63,132 bases of DNA from Azospirillum sp. TSO22-1 (GTDB lineage Bacteria; Pseudomonadota; Alphaproteobacteria; Azospirillales; Azospirillaceae), in the NCBI RefSeq assembly GCF_003116015.1, contig NZ_LGQZ01000084.1:1-63132 (forward strand). The letters run 5' to 3'. Positions 24,366 to 33,491 of this stretch are shown piece by piece. The first letter of the stretch is position 1. Each line of letters opens with the position of its first letter. Position numbers and translations under genes: made by a program. The notes beneath the pieces were generated by a model. The model had not been told where the DNA came from. It was given only the letters and a program-made list of their open reading frames with translations, and searched no databases.

Positions 24366-25151
24366 TCACCTGTTGGTCGTAGTCGTGCCCGACAAACGGT
24401 CCTCCACGAAGAACTTGCCGCGCAGCAGGGCCATCATCTTCGCCTTGAGGATTTCCATGGGCCGCGACTTGCCGATGAAGTCGTCGGCGCCGGCCTCCAG
24501 GCAGGCGATCAGCTGCTCGTCGGTTTCCTGGCTGGTCAGCATCAGGATCGGGAACAGCGCCGTGTGATCGCGGCGGTACTGGTCGAAGCGCCGGCACAGT
24601 TGCACGCCGCTGGTCCCCGGCATCACGAGGTCGAGCAGCACGCAGTCGAATCCGCCGTCGTTCAGCGCCGCCTCCGCCTCCTCGGCGTTGCGGGCGATCA
24701 GCACGCGGCAGCCCTCGGCTTCCAGCTCCAGGCGCAGGAACTCGCGGTAGGTGACGCTGTCGTCCACCACAAGGATCCGGCCGCGGCGCAGGATGTCGGC
24801 CGGTGAGGAGGCGTCGGCCGGCGCGGCCGCGAGCAGTTTGGCCAGGACCGCCGCCGCCGCCGCCGGATCGCCGCCGTCGGCGCGCTGCACGCCGGCCAAC
24901 GCCGGCAGCGGGGCGCTGCCCAGAACCAGCATGGGGGTGCCGTCGACCTCGCCGTGCAGCTCGGCCACCCCGTCGGCGCCGAGCGAGGAGGAATCGACCA
25001 GCAGCGCCGCGGGGCGCCCGCCGGCCAGCGCCGCCCGCGCCGCGGGCACGCCATCCGCGCACTCCGCCTCCAGTCCCTGCTGCTCCAGCAGGTGCTTGAA
25101 GAGCAGACCCTGCGTCTGCGACCCGATGACGACCAGGACCTTGGCCGGCAT
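24366..25151 (-). CDS. Response regulator with two receiver-like domains (chemosensory output)
   Basis: A 261-residue protein. Residues 1-110 look like a degenerate receiver (VLVVIGSQTQ, LLVDSSSLG), lacking the DD pair. Residues 120-250 are a complete receiver: VVDDS, phospho-site LLDLVMPG, Thr/Ser in LTSQ and Lys in IGKSRP. There is no DNA-binding, GGDEF or enzymatic output domain. The ATG overlaps the cheB stop by one base (TGATG), so it is the last gene of the operon. In the Wsp system this position is taken by the diguanylate cyclase WspR; here the output must be by protein contact, perhaps with the kinase downstream. Confidence 0.85.
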   Translation of the reverse strand: MPAKVLVVIGSQTQGLLFKHLLEQQGLEAECADGVPAARAALAGGRPAALLVDSSSLGADGVAELHGEVDGTPMLVLGSAPLPALAGVQRADGGDPAAAAAVLAKLLAAAPADASSPADILRRGRILVVDDSVTYREFLRLELEAEGCRVLIARNAEEAEAALNDGGFDCVLLDLVMPGTSGVQLCRRFDQYRRDHTALFPILMLTSQETDEQLIACLEAGADDFIGKSRPMEILKAKMMALLRGKFFVEDRLSGTTTTNR

Positions 25152-26227
25152 CACACCCCCTCCATCTGCTGCAACGTCAGCGCCACCAGGCGCGGCGCCA
25201 CCTGCGGCAGCGGCAACTCCTCCACCGCCGCGCCCAGGCGGACAGCGGTGCCCGGCATGGAGTGGATCACCGCGGTCGACGCGTGTTCGGCGATGGTGTA
25301 GGAGCCGGCGCGCCGCATGTCTAGCAATCCGCGCGCGCCGTCCTCGCCCATGCCGGTGAGCAGCACGCCCATCGCCCCCACACCGTACGCCGTCGCCAGC
25401 GAGCTGAACAGCACGTCGCCGGACGGCCGCTGGCCGCACACCGGGGCGTCGCCGGCCAGCCGGATGGCGCCGTGCTCCACCGTCATGTGCGCGTCGCCCG
25501 GGGCCACGTAGACCCGGCCGGGCAGCGGGCGGGCGCCGGTACGCCCCAGTTCCACCGGGAACGGGCACACGGTCTCCAGCCATTGCGCGAAGCCGGCGAC
25601 GAAGGGCGCGCCGATGTGCTGGACGAGGAAGATCGGCAGCGGGAACGCCTTGGGCAGGCCGGACAGCACCTTGACCAGCGCCGGCGGCCCGCCGGTGGAG
25701 GCCACCAGCCCGAGCGCCGTGTAGCGCCCGCCCGGCGGCCGCGCCGGGGCGGCGGCGCAGGGGGTGGGGGCGCCGATGCGGGGGCGGACCGCGAAGCGCT
25801 CGGCGCGCTGGCGAATCACCTTGACCTGGCTCATGCCGTGCAGCTGCGTGCACAGGTGGCGGGCGACCGCCTGGTAGTCGGCACGGCCGAAGCCCACCGG
25901 CTTCTCCACCACCGCCAGCGCGCCGGCCTGGAGTGCCCGCATGGGGATGTTCAGGTCGTTCACGTCGGCGGCGACCACCACGATGGGCACCGGGTGCTGG
26001 CGCATCAGGCGCTTGGTCACCTCGAACCCGTCGATACCCGGCAGCCGGATGTCGAGCGACACGACATCGGGCCTGGCGCGCTCGACCACGCGCAACGCCT
26101 CCTCGCCAGTGGAGGCGACGCCGGCCACCTCCAGGCGCGGATCCCCGCCGACGATGTGCGCCAGCAACTGCTGGACCACCGGCGAGTCCTCGACGATCAG
26201 CACCTTCACCTTGCTCGGCGGGGTCAT
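25151..26227 (-). CDS. cheB: Chemotaxis-type protein-glutamate methylesterase (CheB)
   Basis: A 358-residue two-domain enzyme that demethylates or deamidates receptor glutamates. The N-terminal receiver has IVEDSP and Asp59 in VSLDIRLPG. The C-terminal esterase triad is visible in VASTGGP (Ser), FLVQHIG (His) and TGMGEDGARG (Asp). It overlaps cheA by ATGA. Adaptation protein of the operon's own MCP; WspF in the Wsp naming. Confidence 0.95.
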   Translation of the reverse strand: MTPPSKVKVLIVEDSPVVQQLLAHIVGGDPRLEVAGVASTGEEALRVVERARPDVVSLDIRLPGIDGFEVTKRLMRQHPVPIVVVAADVNDLNIPMRALQAGALAVVEKPVGFGRADYQAVARHLCTQLHGMSQVKVIRQRAERFAVRPRIGAPTPCAAAPARPPGGRYTALGLVASTGGPPALVKVLSGLPKAFPLPIFLVQHIGAPFVAGFAQWLETVCPFPVELGRTGARPLPGRVYVAPGDAHMTVEHGAIRLAGDAPVCGQRPSGDVLFSSLATAYGVGAMGVLLTGMGEDGARGLLDMRRAGSYTIAEHASTAVIHSMPGTAVRLGAAVEELPLPQVAPRLVALTLQQMEGV

Positions 26228-28359
26228 AGCAGCCGGCGGATCCTTTCCAGCAGGTCGTCCTGGTCGAAGCGCGACTTGACGATGTAGGCGTCGGCGCCGA
26301 GGCGCATGCCGCGCTCGCGGTCCTCGTCGCTGCCGCGCGAGGTGACGAGGATGACCGGGATGTCGGCCAGCCGCGGGTCGGTCTTCACCGCCTGTACCAG
26401 CGCGAACCCGTCCATGCGCGGCATCTCCACGTCGCTGACCACGAGGTCAACCTTGAGCGTGCCCAGACGTTCCAGCGCCTCGCGCCCGTCCACGCACAGC
26501 ACCACGTGGTAACCGTGGGCCTCCAGTATGCTCTTTTCCAGGGTCCGTGTGGTGATGCTGTCGTCCACCACCAGGATGCACGGCTTGACGGCCGGCCGCG
26601 CCGCGGCGACGGCGGGCAGCGCCACCGGCTCCGCAGCGCCCAGCGACGCGGCGTTGAGCACCAGCGCGGGCGAGCCGTCGTCGAGCAGCACCGTGCCGAT
26701 GAAGCGCGCCGGGTCCAGCCCGGCCTCCTCGGCCGAGGCGACCACCGCGTCGCGGGTGGCGACCAGCGCATCCACCGCCAGCGCGGTGCGCCGCTCGCCG
26801 CTGCGCACCACGGCGAGCTGCACGTGCTCCCGCACACCGGCGGGCGGCTGCAGGCCGAGCAGCGCCGCGAGGCTGGAGACCAGCACGTCCTCCCCGTCGA
26901 TCCGCACCACCGGCCGGCCTTCCAGGGAGCCGAGCGCCGCCGCGTCGGCGCGGTGCAGGCGCACCACGTCGGCGGCCGGCAGCGCCATCACCTGCCCGCC
27001 GGCCTCGACGAAGACGAGACGCTGGCCGGACAGGCTGAGCGGCACCTCGATCAGAATGACGGTGCCGCCCTCCGGCCGCGGCGACAGGGTGAGCTGGCCC
27101 TGCAGGCCGATCACCTCGCGGCGGGCGATGGACAGGCCCATGCCGCGCCCGGCGATCTCGGTCACCGTCTCGGCGGTGGAGAAGCCCGGCTCGAACACCA
27201 GGTCCAGCAGGCGGTCGTCGGGCGTGCCGTCGGCCGCCCGGCGGCGGATGGCGGCAAGGTCGAGGCCGCGGCCGTCGTCCTCGATGCGCAGCCGCAGCCG
27301 GCCGCCGGCCACCGACGCCTCGACCAGGATGCGCCCGCCGGGCGGCTTGCCGGCCGCGATGCGTTGCTCGGGCGTCTCGATGCCGTGGTTCACCGCGTTG
27401 CGCGCGAGGTGCATCACCGGGTCCTTGAGGCGCTGGAGCACGGCACGGTCGGCCTCCACCTCCAGGCCGCGGATGTCCGCCTCGATGTCCTTGCCCTGGC
27501 CGCGGCCGAGGTCGCGGATCATCCGGCCGAGCCCGCCGAACTGCGTCTCCGCCGGCACCATGCGCAGCCGCCGCACGTCCTCGTGCAGCGCACCGCCCCA
27601 ACGGCGCAGCGCCCACAGGCCGCGATCGTGGTGGCGGTGCGCGGCGTCGAGCGCGGCGCCGGCGGCGCGCATCCGCCGCTCGAAGGTGGTCAGCGCGGCG
27701 GTGAAGTGGGCGTCGCGCCCCCCCCCGTTGTCGAGGCCGCGGTCGAGGCCGCGGCGCAGCCGCTGCCACGCCTGCGCCATGCCGGCCCACTCCCGGCGCA
27801 GCACGCGCAGCTCGTCGGCGACGCGGTCCTGGCCCTCCACCTCGGGCAGCAGTGCCGCCGCAGTGTCGAGCAGGCGCTCCAGCCCCTCGGCGCGGATGCG
27901 CACCAGCGTGCGGACGGTTGCGGTGGGGCGTGGCGCCGGCTCGGCTGCGGGGGGCAGGGCGGGAGCGGGAGCCGCCTCGTCGCCGGTCAGCCGGGCGAGA
28001 TCGGCCAGGATGTCGACGCTGTCCACCGGCGGGCCGCCGCGGGTCGCCCAGGCGACGGAGTCCTCGATGGCGTCGAGCGCCCGGCGGACGGGAACGTGCA
28101 CCCGCGCGTCGAAGGGCAGGGCGCCCTTCTGCACGGCGGTGAACACCGATTCCAGGCGGTGGGCCAGCGCCTCGACCTCGGGCAGGTCGACGGCGCGGGC
28201 GGCGCCCTTCAGGCTGTGCGCGCGGCGGTGGATCTCCACCATGTCGATCCCGGCGCCGCGCCCCTCGTCGGCCGCCCGCAGCGCCTCGCGGATGGCCGCG
28301 AGGTGGTCCTTGTGCTCCAGGTCGAAGGCGGCAAGCAGGCGTTCGCGGATGTCGGTCAT
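26224..28359 (-). CDS. cheA: Hybrid CheA histidine kinase with C-terminal receiver
   Basis: A 711-residue hybrid kinase. HPT domain: His48 in HRRAHSLKGAARAV. There is no CheY-binding P2 domain. Dimerisation/ATP-binding: LRMVPAETQF, HLARNAVNHGIE, EDDGRGLDLA and GRGMGLSIARREV. A CheW-like domain follows (about 440-590). A receiver at the C-terminus has Asp643 in VVSDVEMPRMDG. This CheA-REC architecture is typical of WspE and other alternative-cellular-function systems rather than flagellar control. ATGA overlap with cheB; 12 bp after the mcp stop. Confidence 0.95.
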   Translation of the reverse strand: MTDIRERLLAAFDLEHKDHLAAIREALRAADEGRGAGIDMVEIHRRAHSLKGAARAVDLPEVEALAHRLESVFTAVQKGALPFDARVHVPVRRALDAIEDSVAWATRGGPPVDSVDILADLARLTGDEAAPAPALPPAAEPAPRPTATVRTLVRIRAEGLERLLDTAAALLPEVEGQDRVADELRVLRREWAGMAQAWQRLRRGLDRGLDNGGGRDAHFTAALTTFERRMRAAGAALDAAHRHHDRGLWALRRWGGALHEDVRRLRMVPAETQFGGLGRMIRDLGRGQGKDIEADIRGLEVEADRAVLQRLKDPVMHLARNAVNHGIETPEQRIAAGKPPGGRILVEASVAGGRLRLRIEDDGRGLDLAAIRRRAADGTPDDRLLDLVFEPGFSTAETVTEIAGRGMGLSIARREVIGLQGQLTLSPRPEGGTVILIEVPLSLSGQRLVFVEAGGQVMALPAADVVRLHRADAAALGSLEGRPVVRIDGEDVLVSSLAALLGLQPPAGVREHVQLAVVRSGERRTALAVDALVATRDAVVASAEEAGLDPARFIGTVLLDDGSPALVLNAASLGAAEPVALPAVAAARPAVKPCILVVDDSITTRTLEKSILEAHGYHVVLCVDGREALERLGTLKVDLVVSDVEMPRMDGFALVQAVKTDPRLADIPVILVTSRGSDEDRERGMRLGADAYIVKSRFDQDDLLERIRRLL

Positions 28360-28371
28360 GGGGCGTCGGGG

Positions 28372-30048
28372 CTACACCCGGTAATTCCGCACCGCGTCGA
28401 CCAGCCCCTGGCCGAGCGCGTTGAGGTTGCCGGCCGCACCTTCCAGCTGGCGGGTCCCCGCCGCCGTCTGGGTGCTGGCCTCGCGGATGTTCTGCAGCGC
28501 CTGGATCACCTGTTCCAGGCCGATCTGCTGCTGGTTGGTGCCGGCGACGATCTGCTGGAAGGCGATGACGCTCTCCTGGATGGTCTCGGCCATCTCGCGG
28601 ATGGTCGCCTCGGTGGCGTCGGTCTGCCGCTTGCCGGCGGCGACGCGCTTCACCGCCTCCTCGGTCAGCATCACCGAGGCGTTGATGCCGTGCTGGATCT
28701 CCGAGAGGTTGGAGCGCACCTGCGCCGTCGCCTCCTTGGCCTGATCGGCGAGGCTCTTGATCTCGTTGGCGACGATGGCGAAGGTCCGGCCGTGCTCGCC
28801 GGCCGCCGCGGCCTCGATGGCGGCGTTGAGCGCCAGCAGGTGCGAGCGCTCGGCGATGTCGTTCACCGTCACGATGATCTCGCCGATGGCCTGCGTGCGC
28901 TCGGACAGCAGCACGATGTTCTCGGCCACCGCCTCCGCTTGGTCGCGGATGGCGTTCATCGCCTCGTTGGTGTCGGACACCGCGCGCAGGCCGGAATCGC
29001 TCGCGGTGGAAGCCGCCTGGGCGCCGCGCGCCACGTCCTGGGCGCGGCGGTTGATCTGCGCGCCGGATTCCGTGATCTCGCTGAGCGTCGCCGTGGTCTC
29101 CTCGACCGCGGCGAGCTGCTCGGCGACGCTGGCCGCCTGCTGCTGGGTGGAGGCGCGGATCTCCGCGGTGGCGGCGTGCACGCTCTCGGCCGTGCCGCGG
29201 GTGGTCCCGGCGACCGTGCGCAGACGCGCCGTCATCTCGCCGAGGTGGTGGCCGAGTTCCGTCAGCTCGTCGCGGCCGGGCATGGTGATGCTGTGCGTCA
29301 GGTCGCCGTCGCCGACGCGTCCGACGAAGTCGATGGCCAGGCTCAGCCGGCGGGTGATCGAGCGGCCGATCAGGTAGGCGATCACCAGCGCCAGGACCAC
29401 CATGCCCGCCAGCGCCGCGATCGAGGAGGCCGTGACCTCCTGGTGGATGCTGTCCAATTCGCCACGCCCGGTTTCATTGAGGCGGCGGATGATGGCGCCA
29501 ATGGCCTCCAGCCGTTCGTCGAGGGTGCGGCGCAACTCGTCCAGGCGCGGGCGGCGCGCCTGCGCCTCGTCCCACTGGCCGCGCTCCAGCAGATCGAAGG
29601 TGACCGTCGCCTCGGTGACGATGGCGCGCGCAGCGCGGTCGAGGTCGCCGACGGCGTTCGCCGCCTCCTGCCAGGCGGCGCGGCGGCGGTCGGTGATGCC
29701 TCCGCCCGCGCGCTCGCCGGTGAAGGTTTTCATCTCGGCGATGGAATCGAGGAGCTGGCGCGTGCCCTCCAGATAGTGCAGGCGCTGGGCGCCGATGTCG
29801 GCGGTGCGGTTCTGCGCCCGCGCCAGCGACACCGTGTTGAGCGCCGTCTCGCGGTCGCTGCGCAGGTTGGCCTGCTGTTCGGTGACGGTGCGCAGCATGT
29901 CGGTGACCCGGACGTCGTTGACGACGACCGCGGACATCACCCGCATGGCCATGGCGAAGCGGTCCATCTGGTAGAGCGCCAGCGCCGCCGCCAGCGCGCA
30001 GACGGCGCCGAACCCCAGCATCAGCTTGTGCTTGACCGAAAACGTCAT
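28372..30048 (-). CDS. Methyl-accepting chemotaxis protein
   Basis: A 558-residue receptor. TM1 is at about 8-26 (MLGFGAVCALAAALALYQM), a four-helix-bundle sensor of about 160 residues follows, and TM2 is at about 188-210 (ALAGMVVLALVIAYLIG). HAMP comes next, then a signalling domain whose tip is the conserved ERSHLLALNAAIEAA / FAIVANEIKSLAD region. The start is ATG at 30048, overlapping the cheW stop (ATGA). The sensor resembles the WspA-like 4HB type, but ligand or stimulus (surface contact, redox) cannot be read from sequence. Confidence 0.93.
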   Translation of the reverse strand: MTFSVKHKLMLGFGAVCALAAALALYQMDRFAMAMRVMSAVVVNDVRVTDMLRTVTEQQANLRSDRETALNTVSLARAQNRTADIGAQRLHYLEGTRQLLDSIAEMKTFTGERAGGGITDRRRAAWQEAANAVGDLDRAARAIVTEATVTFDLLERGQWDEAQARRPRLDELRRTLDERLEAIGAIIRRLNETGRGELDSIHQEVTASSIAALAGMVVLALVIAYLIGRSITRRLSLAIDFVGRVGDGDLTHSITMPGRDELTELGHHLGEMTARLRTVAGTTRGTAESVHAATAEIRASTQQQAASVAEQLAAVEETTATLSEITESGAQINRRAQDVARGAQAASTASDSGLRAVSDTNEAMNAIRDQAEAVAENIVLLSERTQAIGEIIVTVNDIAERSHLLALNAAIEAAAAGEHGRTFAIVANEIKSLADQAKEATAQVRSNLSEIQHGINASVMLTEEAVKRVAAGKRQTDATEATIREMAETIQESVIAFQQIVAGTNQQQIGLEQVIQALQNIREASTQTAAGTRQLEGAAGNLNALGQGLVDAVRNYRV

Positions 30049-30623
30049 CGTTCCCCCGCCGCGCCGATCCGTTCGAGAACCGCGGCGACGTCGAGCAGCG
30101 CCACGCGCTCCTCCGTCACCGCCCTTATCAGTCGCCCGCCGTCCACCGGCCGCAGGTCGGCCGCGGGCAGCGGCCGCACCGCCTCCACTGCTGCCACCCG
30201 CAGCGCCGCGGGCCGCTCGCCGCCGCGCAGCGTCACGGCGAAGCCGTCGGTGTCGGCGCCGCTCTCCCCGCCGCACAGGCGGTCGATGTCGAACAGGCGC
30301 ATCACCCGGCCGCCGGCGGCGATCAGCCCCAGCAACTCCGGCGGCGCGCCCGGTACCGGCGTCACCCGCGGCAGCGGCAGGATGCGGGCCAGATGCTTCA
30401 CCTCGAGCGCGTAGGTGGCGGCGCCGCCGCGGGCGACCAGCACGGTCATCGCGTCGGCCGCCCGCCCGTCGTCGGCGTCGCCGGCCAGCTGCATGGCGCG
30501 GCGGCGCAGCATCCCGTCGGCCCAGGGGCCGCGGCCGGCGAACGCATCCTCCAGCGCCGCCTGCTGGCGCGCGAGGCGGGCGCGAACCTCGTCCCAGTCG
30601 ATGCGGCGGTGGGCTGTGGTCAT
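30045..30623 (-). CDS. cheW: CheW-domain coupling protein (second copy, WspD-like position)
   Basis: A 192-residue protein. About 55 N-terminal residues (RARLARQQAALEDAFAG) form a helical extension like that of WspD, then a CheW domain spans VLVARGGAATYALEVKHLARILPL through LLGLIAAGGRVMRLFDIDRL. It links the receptor to CheA. ATGA overlaps with both neighbours (cheR before, mcp after). Confidence 0.9.
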   Translation of the reverse strand: MTTAHRRIDWDEVRARLARQQAALEDAFAGRGPWADGMLRRRAMQLAGDADDGRAADAMTVLVARGGAATYALEVKHLARILPLPRVTPVPGAPPELLGLIAAGGRVMRLFDIDRLCGGESGADTDGFAVTLRGGERPAALRVAAVEAVRPLPAADLRPVDGGRLIRAVTEERVALLDVAAVLERIGAAGER

Positions 30624-32008
30624 CCGCGGGCCTCGTCGCCGGACAGCCACAGCGCGATCATGCCGCGCAGCTCGCCGACGGTGAGGCCGCGGCCGTGCGC
30701 CACCAGTTCCTCGTCGGTGTGCTTCGCCAGTCCGTCGCGGGCGTTGCGGAAGTGCCGCTGCGCCGGCCCCAGCTTGCCGCGCCGCCAGTAGGCCAGCGCC
30801 AGATGGTAGTCGGCGAGCGCGAAGTCCGGCTCCAGGTAGAGCGCCCGGCGGAAGGCGGCGACCGGGTCGCCGGCTCCGGCCTCGTCCTCCAGTTGGCCGA
30901 GGCGGAAGTGCGCGGCGGCGTTGAAGCGGTCGTGCTCGACCAGTTCCAGACAGGCGTCCAGCGCCGCACCGGCCTCGCCGCGCTCCGCCAGTTCCTCGAC
31001 GTCGGTGAGCGTGGGAGCGGTGCGCGGTGGCGGCTCGGCGGGCTCGGCGGCGGATTTGAGCGCGGCGCGCGTGCGCGGCGGTTCCGGCCGCGCTGCGGGG
31101 AGGGGCTGGGCCAGTGGCGGCAGGGGCGGCGGTTCGGCGGCGCGGCAGAGCGGGTCGGGCTTGCGGTACAGCGTGGCGCCGGGCACCGGGACCGGCGTCA
31201 ACACGGCGCCGATCTCGGGCCCCGTCTCGGCGTGGCCGACCACCAGCCAGCCGCCGTCCACCAGCGTGTCGCGCAGGCCGCGCAGCAGCCGGGCGCGCGT
31301 CGGCTCGTCGAAGTAGATCATCACGTTGCGGCACAGCACGATGTCGAACGCCGCCAGTCCGCGGGCCGGGTCGGGCAGCCGCCCCTCGACGAGGTTGAAC
31401 ACCTCGAACGTCGCCCATTCCCGGTACTCGGGCCGCACCTGCCAGCTCTGCCGGTGATGGACGAAGTAGGCGTTCAGCGTGTCTTCCGGCAGGCCGCGCA
31501 CCGCCCAGTGGCTGTAGCTGGCCCGGCGCGCCTGGTCGAGGAAGGCGCGGTTGAGGTCGGTGCCGAGCAGCGTCACCTGCCAGCCCTCCAGCTCTGCGCC
31601 GAAGTTCTGCTTCAGCAGGATCTCCAGCGTGTAGACCTCGGGGCCGGTGGCGCAGCCGGCGCTCCAGATCCGCAACGTCCGCCGGTTGCGGTTGCGGCGC
31701 AGGCATTCCGGAATGGCGACGGCGCGCAGCGCCTCGAACTGCTCGATGTAGCGGAAGAAGAAGGTCTCGCCGACCGCCAGCTCGTTGACCAGCGCCTGGA
31801 ACTCCGCCGCCGCGGGGAGCAGCGTCAGGTACTCGCTCAGCCGCGCCACGCCGCGCTCCTCCAATCGGCGGGCGAGCCGCTCGGCGAGTGCGGAGTCCTT
31901 GTCGGCGTAGTAGGCCAGCCCGGTGCGCTGGAGCACCTGCGCCTTCACGATCGCGAAGGCGGGATCGTCCAGCACGGCCTGGGTTCGCGCGCTCACGGCG
32001 TTTGCCAT
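30620..32008 (-). CDS. cheR: CheR methyltransferase with C-terminal TPR repeats (WspC-like)
   Basis: A 462-residue protein. The N-terminal CheR helical and SAM-binding domains cover about 1-275, with VGETFFFRYIEQF, IWSAGCATGPEVY, LGTDLNRAFL and FDIVLCRNVMIYFD. A Pro/Glu linker follows (about 285-345), then about two TPR units (ALDACLELVEHDRFNAAAHF, FRRALYLEPDFALADYHLAL). The SAM loop reads GPEVY where most CheR have GEEPY. TPR fusions are typical of WspC/FrzF-type systems. ATG at 32008 overlaps the upstream cheW by 16 bp. Confidence 0.93.
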   Translation of the reverse strand: MANAVSARTQAVLDDPAFAIVKAQVLQRTGLAYYADKDSALAERLARRLEERGVARLSEYLTLLPAAAEFQALVNELAVGETFFFRYIEQFEALRAVAIPECLRRNRNRRTLRIWSAGCATGPEVYTLEILLKQNFGAELEGWQVTLLGTDLNRAFLDQARRASYSHWAVRGLPEDTLNAYFVHHRQSWQVRPEYREWATFEVFNLVEGRLPDPARGLAAFDIVLCRNVMIYFDEPTRARLLRGLRDTLVDGGWLVVGHAETGPEIGAVLTPVPVPGATLYRKPDPLCRAAEPPPLPPLAQPLPAARPEPPRTRAALKSAAEPAEPPPRTAPTLTDVEELAERGEAGAALDACLELVEHDRFNAAAHFRLGQLEDEAGAGDPVAAFRRALYLEPDFALADYHLALAYWRRGKLGPAQRHFRNARDGLAKHTDEELVAHGRGLTVGELRGMIALWLSGDEARG

Positions 32009-32487
32009 TGCGCGAGCCTTTCCGTGGCCTGGGTGCGGAAGTCCTCCAGCCGGCGCTCCTCGGCCAGCGTGAGCAGGCGGCTGGGGTCGAGCACCGTGGC
32101 GGTGCCCGTGCCGTGCCGGATCACCGCCAGCGCGCAGCCCTCGAAGCTGAGGTCCTCGGCGATCTCCTGCGGCTCCGCGTCGGCGATACCGTGCACGCGG
32201 CCCACCGCCAGTGCCAGCGGCCCGTCGTCGCGCTCCAGCAGCAGGAGGGGGGTGTAGAGCCCGATGGCGCACTCTTCCAGGCCGAGCAGCCGGTCGAGCC
32301 GCAGCACCGGTACCACCCGGCCGTGCCAGCGGAACACCCCGGCCACCACCGGCGGCAGGGCCGGCGGCGCTTCCAGCGCCGGCACCGGCAGGAAACGGGC
32401 GACCGCGGCGACGGGCAGCGCCAGCGTGCGGCCGGACAGGCCGAACACGACGTACCGCCCGCCCTCGTCGAACTGGACACCGCTCAT
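31993..32487 (-). CDS. cheW: CheW-domain coupling protein (first copy, WspB-like position)
   Basis: A 164-residue CheW-domain protein: YVVFGLSGRTLALPVAAVAR, FRWHGRVVPVLRLDRLLGL and VGRVHGIAD fit the two beta-barrel halves. First gene of the chemosensory set. I chose ATG at 32487 (MSGVQFDEGG); a longer reading from 32535 would run into the upstream gene's stop. The hydrolase gene lies 44 bp upstream in the same direction and may share the transcript. Confidence 0.88.
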   Translation of the reverse strand: MSGVQFDEGGRYVVFGLSGRTLALPVAAVARFLPVPALEAPPALPPVVAGVFRWHGRVVPVLRLDRLLGLEECAIGLYTPLLLLERDDGPLALAVGRVHGIADAEPQEIAEDLSFEGCALAVIRHGTGTATVLDPSRLLTLAEERRLEDFRTQATERLAQWQTP

Positions 32488-32531
32488 GGAACCGCTTTCC
32501 CCCCGGATGCGCCCCATCATGGGCCGAACGC

Positions 32532-33488
32532 TCAACCGGCGGCAAGCACCAGCGTTTCACCGAAGGCGGGAATGCGGAAGTCGGCCTCGCCCACCCCGTG
32601 CGCGGTGCGGGCGCCGGCCAGCGCCGCGACCGGCTCGGCGATGCCTTCCGGCGTCAGGCGGAAGGTGCCGAAATGCATGGCGACGCTGGTGCGGGCGCCG
32701 AGGTCGCGGTGGGCGCGCACCGCCTCGTCGGGGTTCATGTGCTGGGGCGTCATGAACCAGCGCGGTTCATAGGCGCCGATCGGCAGCAGGGCGACGTCGA
32801 TGCGCGGGAAGCGTTCGGCGATCTCGCGGAAGTGCGGGCTGTAGCCGGCGTCGCCGCAGAAATAGACGCACGCACCGCCGGCTTCGACGATGAAGCCGCC
32901 CCACAGCGTGGTGTTGCGGTCGAACAGCGTGCGGCTCGACCAGTGCTGCGCCGGGACGAAGGTGATGCGGGCGCTGCCCAGCTCGACCGATTGCCACCAG
33001 TCCAGCTCGTGCACCGGGCGGACGCCGCGGCGCTCCAGGAACGGCTTGTTGCCCAGCCCGGCGACCACCGGCGTGCCGGACAGGCGCTTCAGGGTCGGCA
33101 GGTCCATGTGGTCGTAATGGCCGTGGCTGACCAGCACGGCGTCGAGCGGCGGAAGCCTTTCGAACGCCAGGGCGGGCGGCCGCGTGCGCTTCGGGCCCAG
33201 CCGGCCGAACGGGCCGGCGTGCGGCGACCACACAGGGTCGGTCAGCAGCGTGCAGCCGCCGAGGCGGATCAGGAAGGTGACGTGGCCGACGAAGGTCAGC
33301 GCGGCGTGGCCGTCCGGCGCCGTGGCGGGTGGCGGGGCGGGCGGGTCGTCCACCCGCTCCGGCCAGGGCGTCCACTCGCCCTTGGAGCGCCAGAAGCGCA
33401 GCACGTCCGCGAACCGCTTGTCGGTGGAGGCGTGCACGTTGCGGAAGCGCCGGCCATCGCAGTGGTCGGACAGCGGGTAGCGCGGCAT
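32532..33488 (-). CDS. MBL-fold metallo-hydrolase (NAPE-PLD/UlaG-like)
   Basis: A 318-residue metallo-beta-lactamase-fold enzyme. VSHGHYDHMD is the HxHxDH metal motif, LLTDPVWSPHAGPFGRLGPKR and GDAGYSPHF are typical of the bacterial relatives of N-acyl-phosphatidylethanolamine phospholipase D. AMHFGTFRLTPE gives a further His. No signal peptide. The probable action is hydrolysis of a phosphodiester or lactone in lipid metabolism; the substrate is unknown. It starts 3 bp after the Uma2 gene stop. Confidence 0.88.
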   Translation of the reverse strand: MPRYPLSDHCDGRRFRNVHASTDKRFADVLRFWRSKGEWTPWPERVDDPPAPPPATAPDGHAALTFVGHVTFLIRLGGCTLLTDPVWSPHAGPFGRLGPKRTRPPALAFERLPPLDAVLVSHGHYDHMDLPTLKRLSGTPVVAGLGNKPFLERRGVRPVHELDWWQSVELGSARITFVPAQHWSSRTLFDRNTTLWGGFIVEAGGACVYFCGDAGYSPHFREIAERFPRIDVALLPIGAYEPRWFMTPQHMNPDEAVRAHRDLGARTSVAMHFGTFRLTPEGIAEPVAALAGARTAHGVGEADFRIPAFGETLVLAAG

Positions 33489-33491
33489 CCG

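Noticed and set aside
26506..30414. 1302-codon open frame on the plus strand opposite cheA and mcp
   Set aside because: It mirrors the coding frame of cheA-mcp in 70% GC DNA. It has no ribosome site or recognisable domain and is rich in His, Arg, Gly and Ala, typical of antisense frames.
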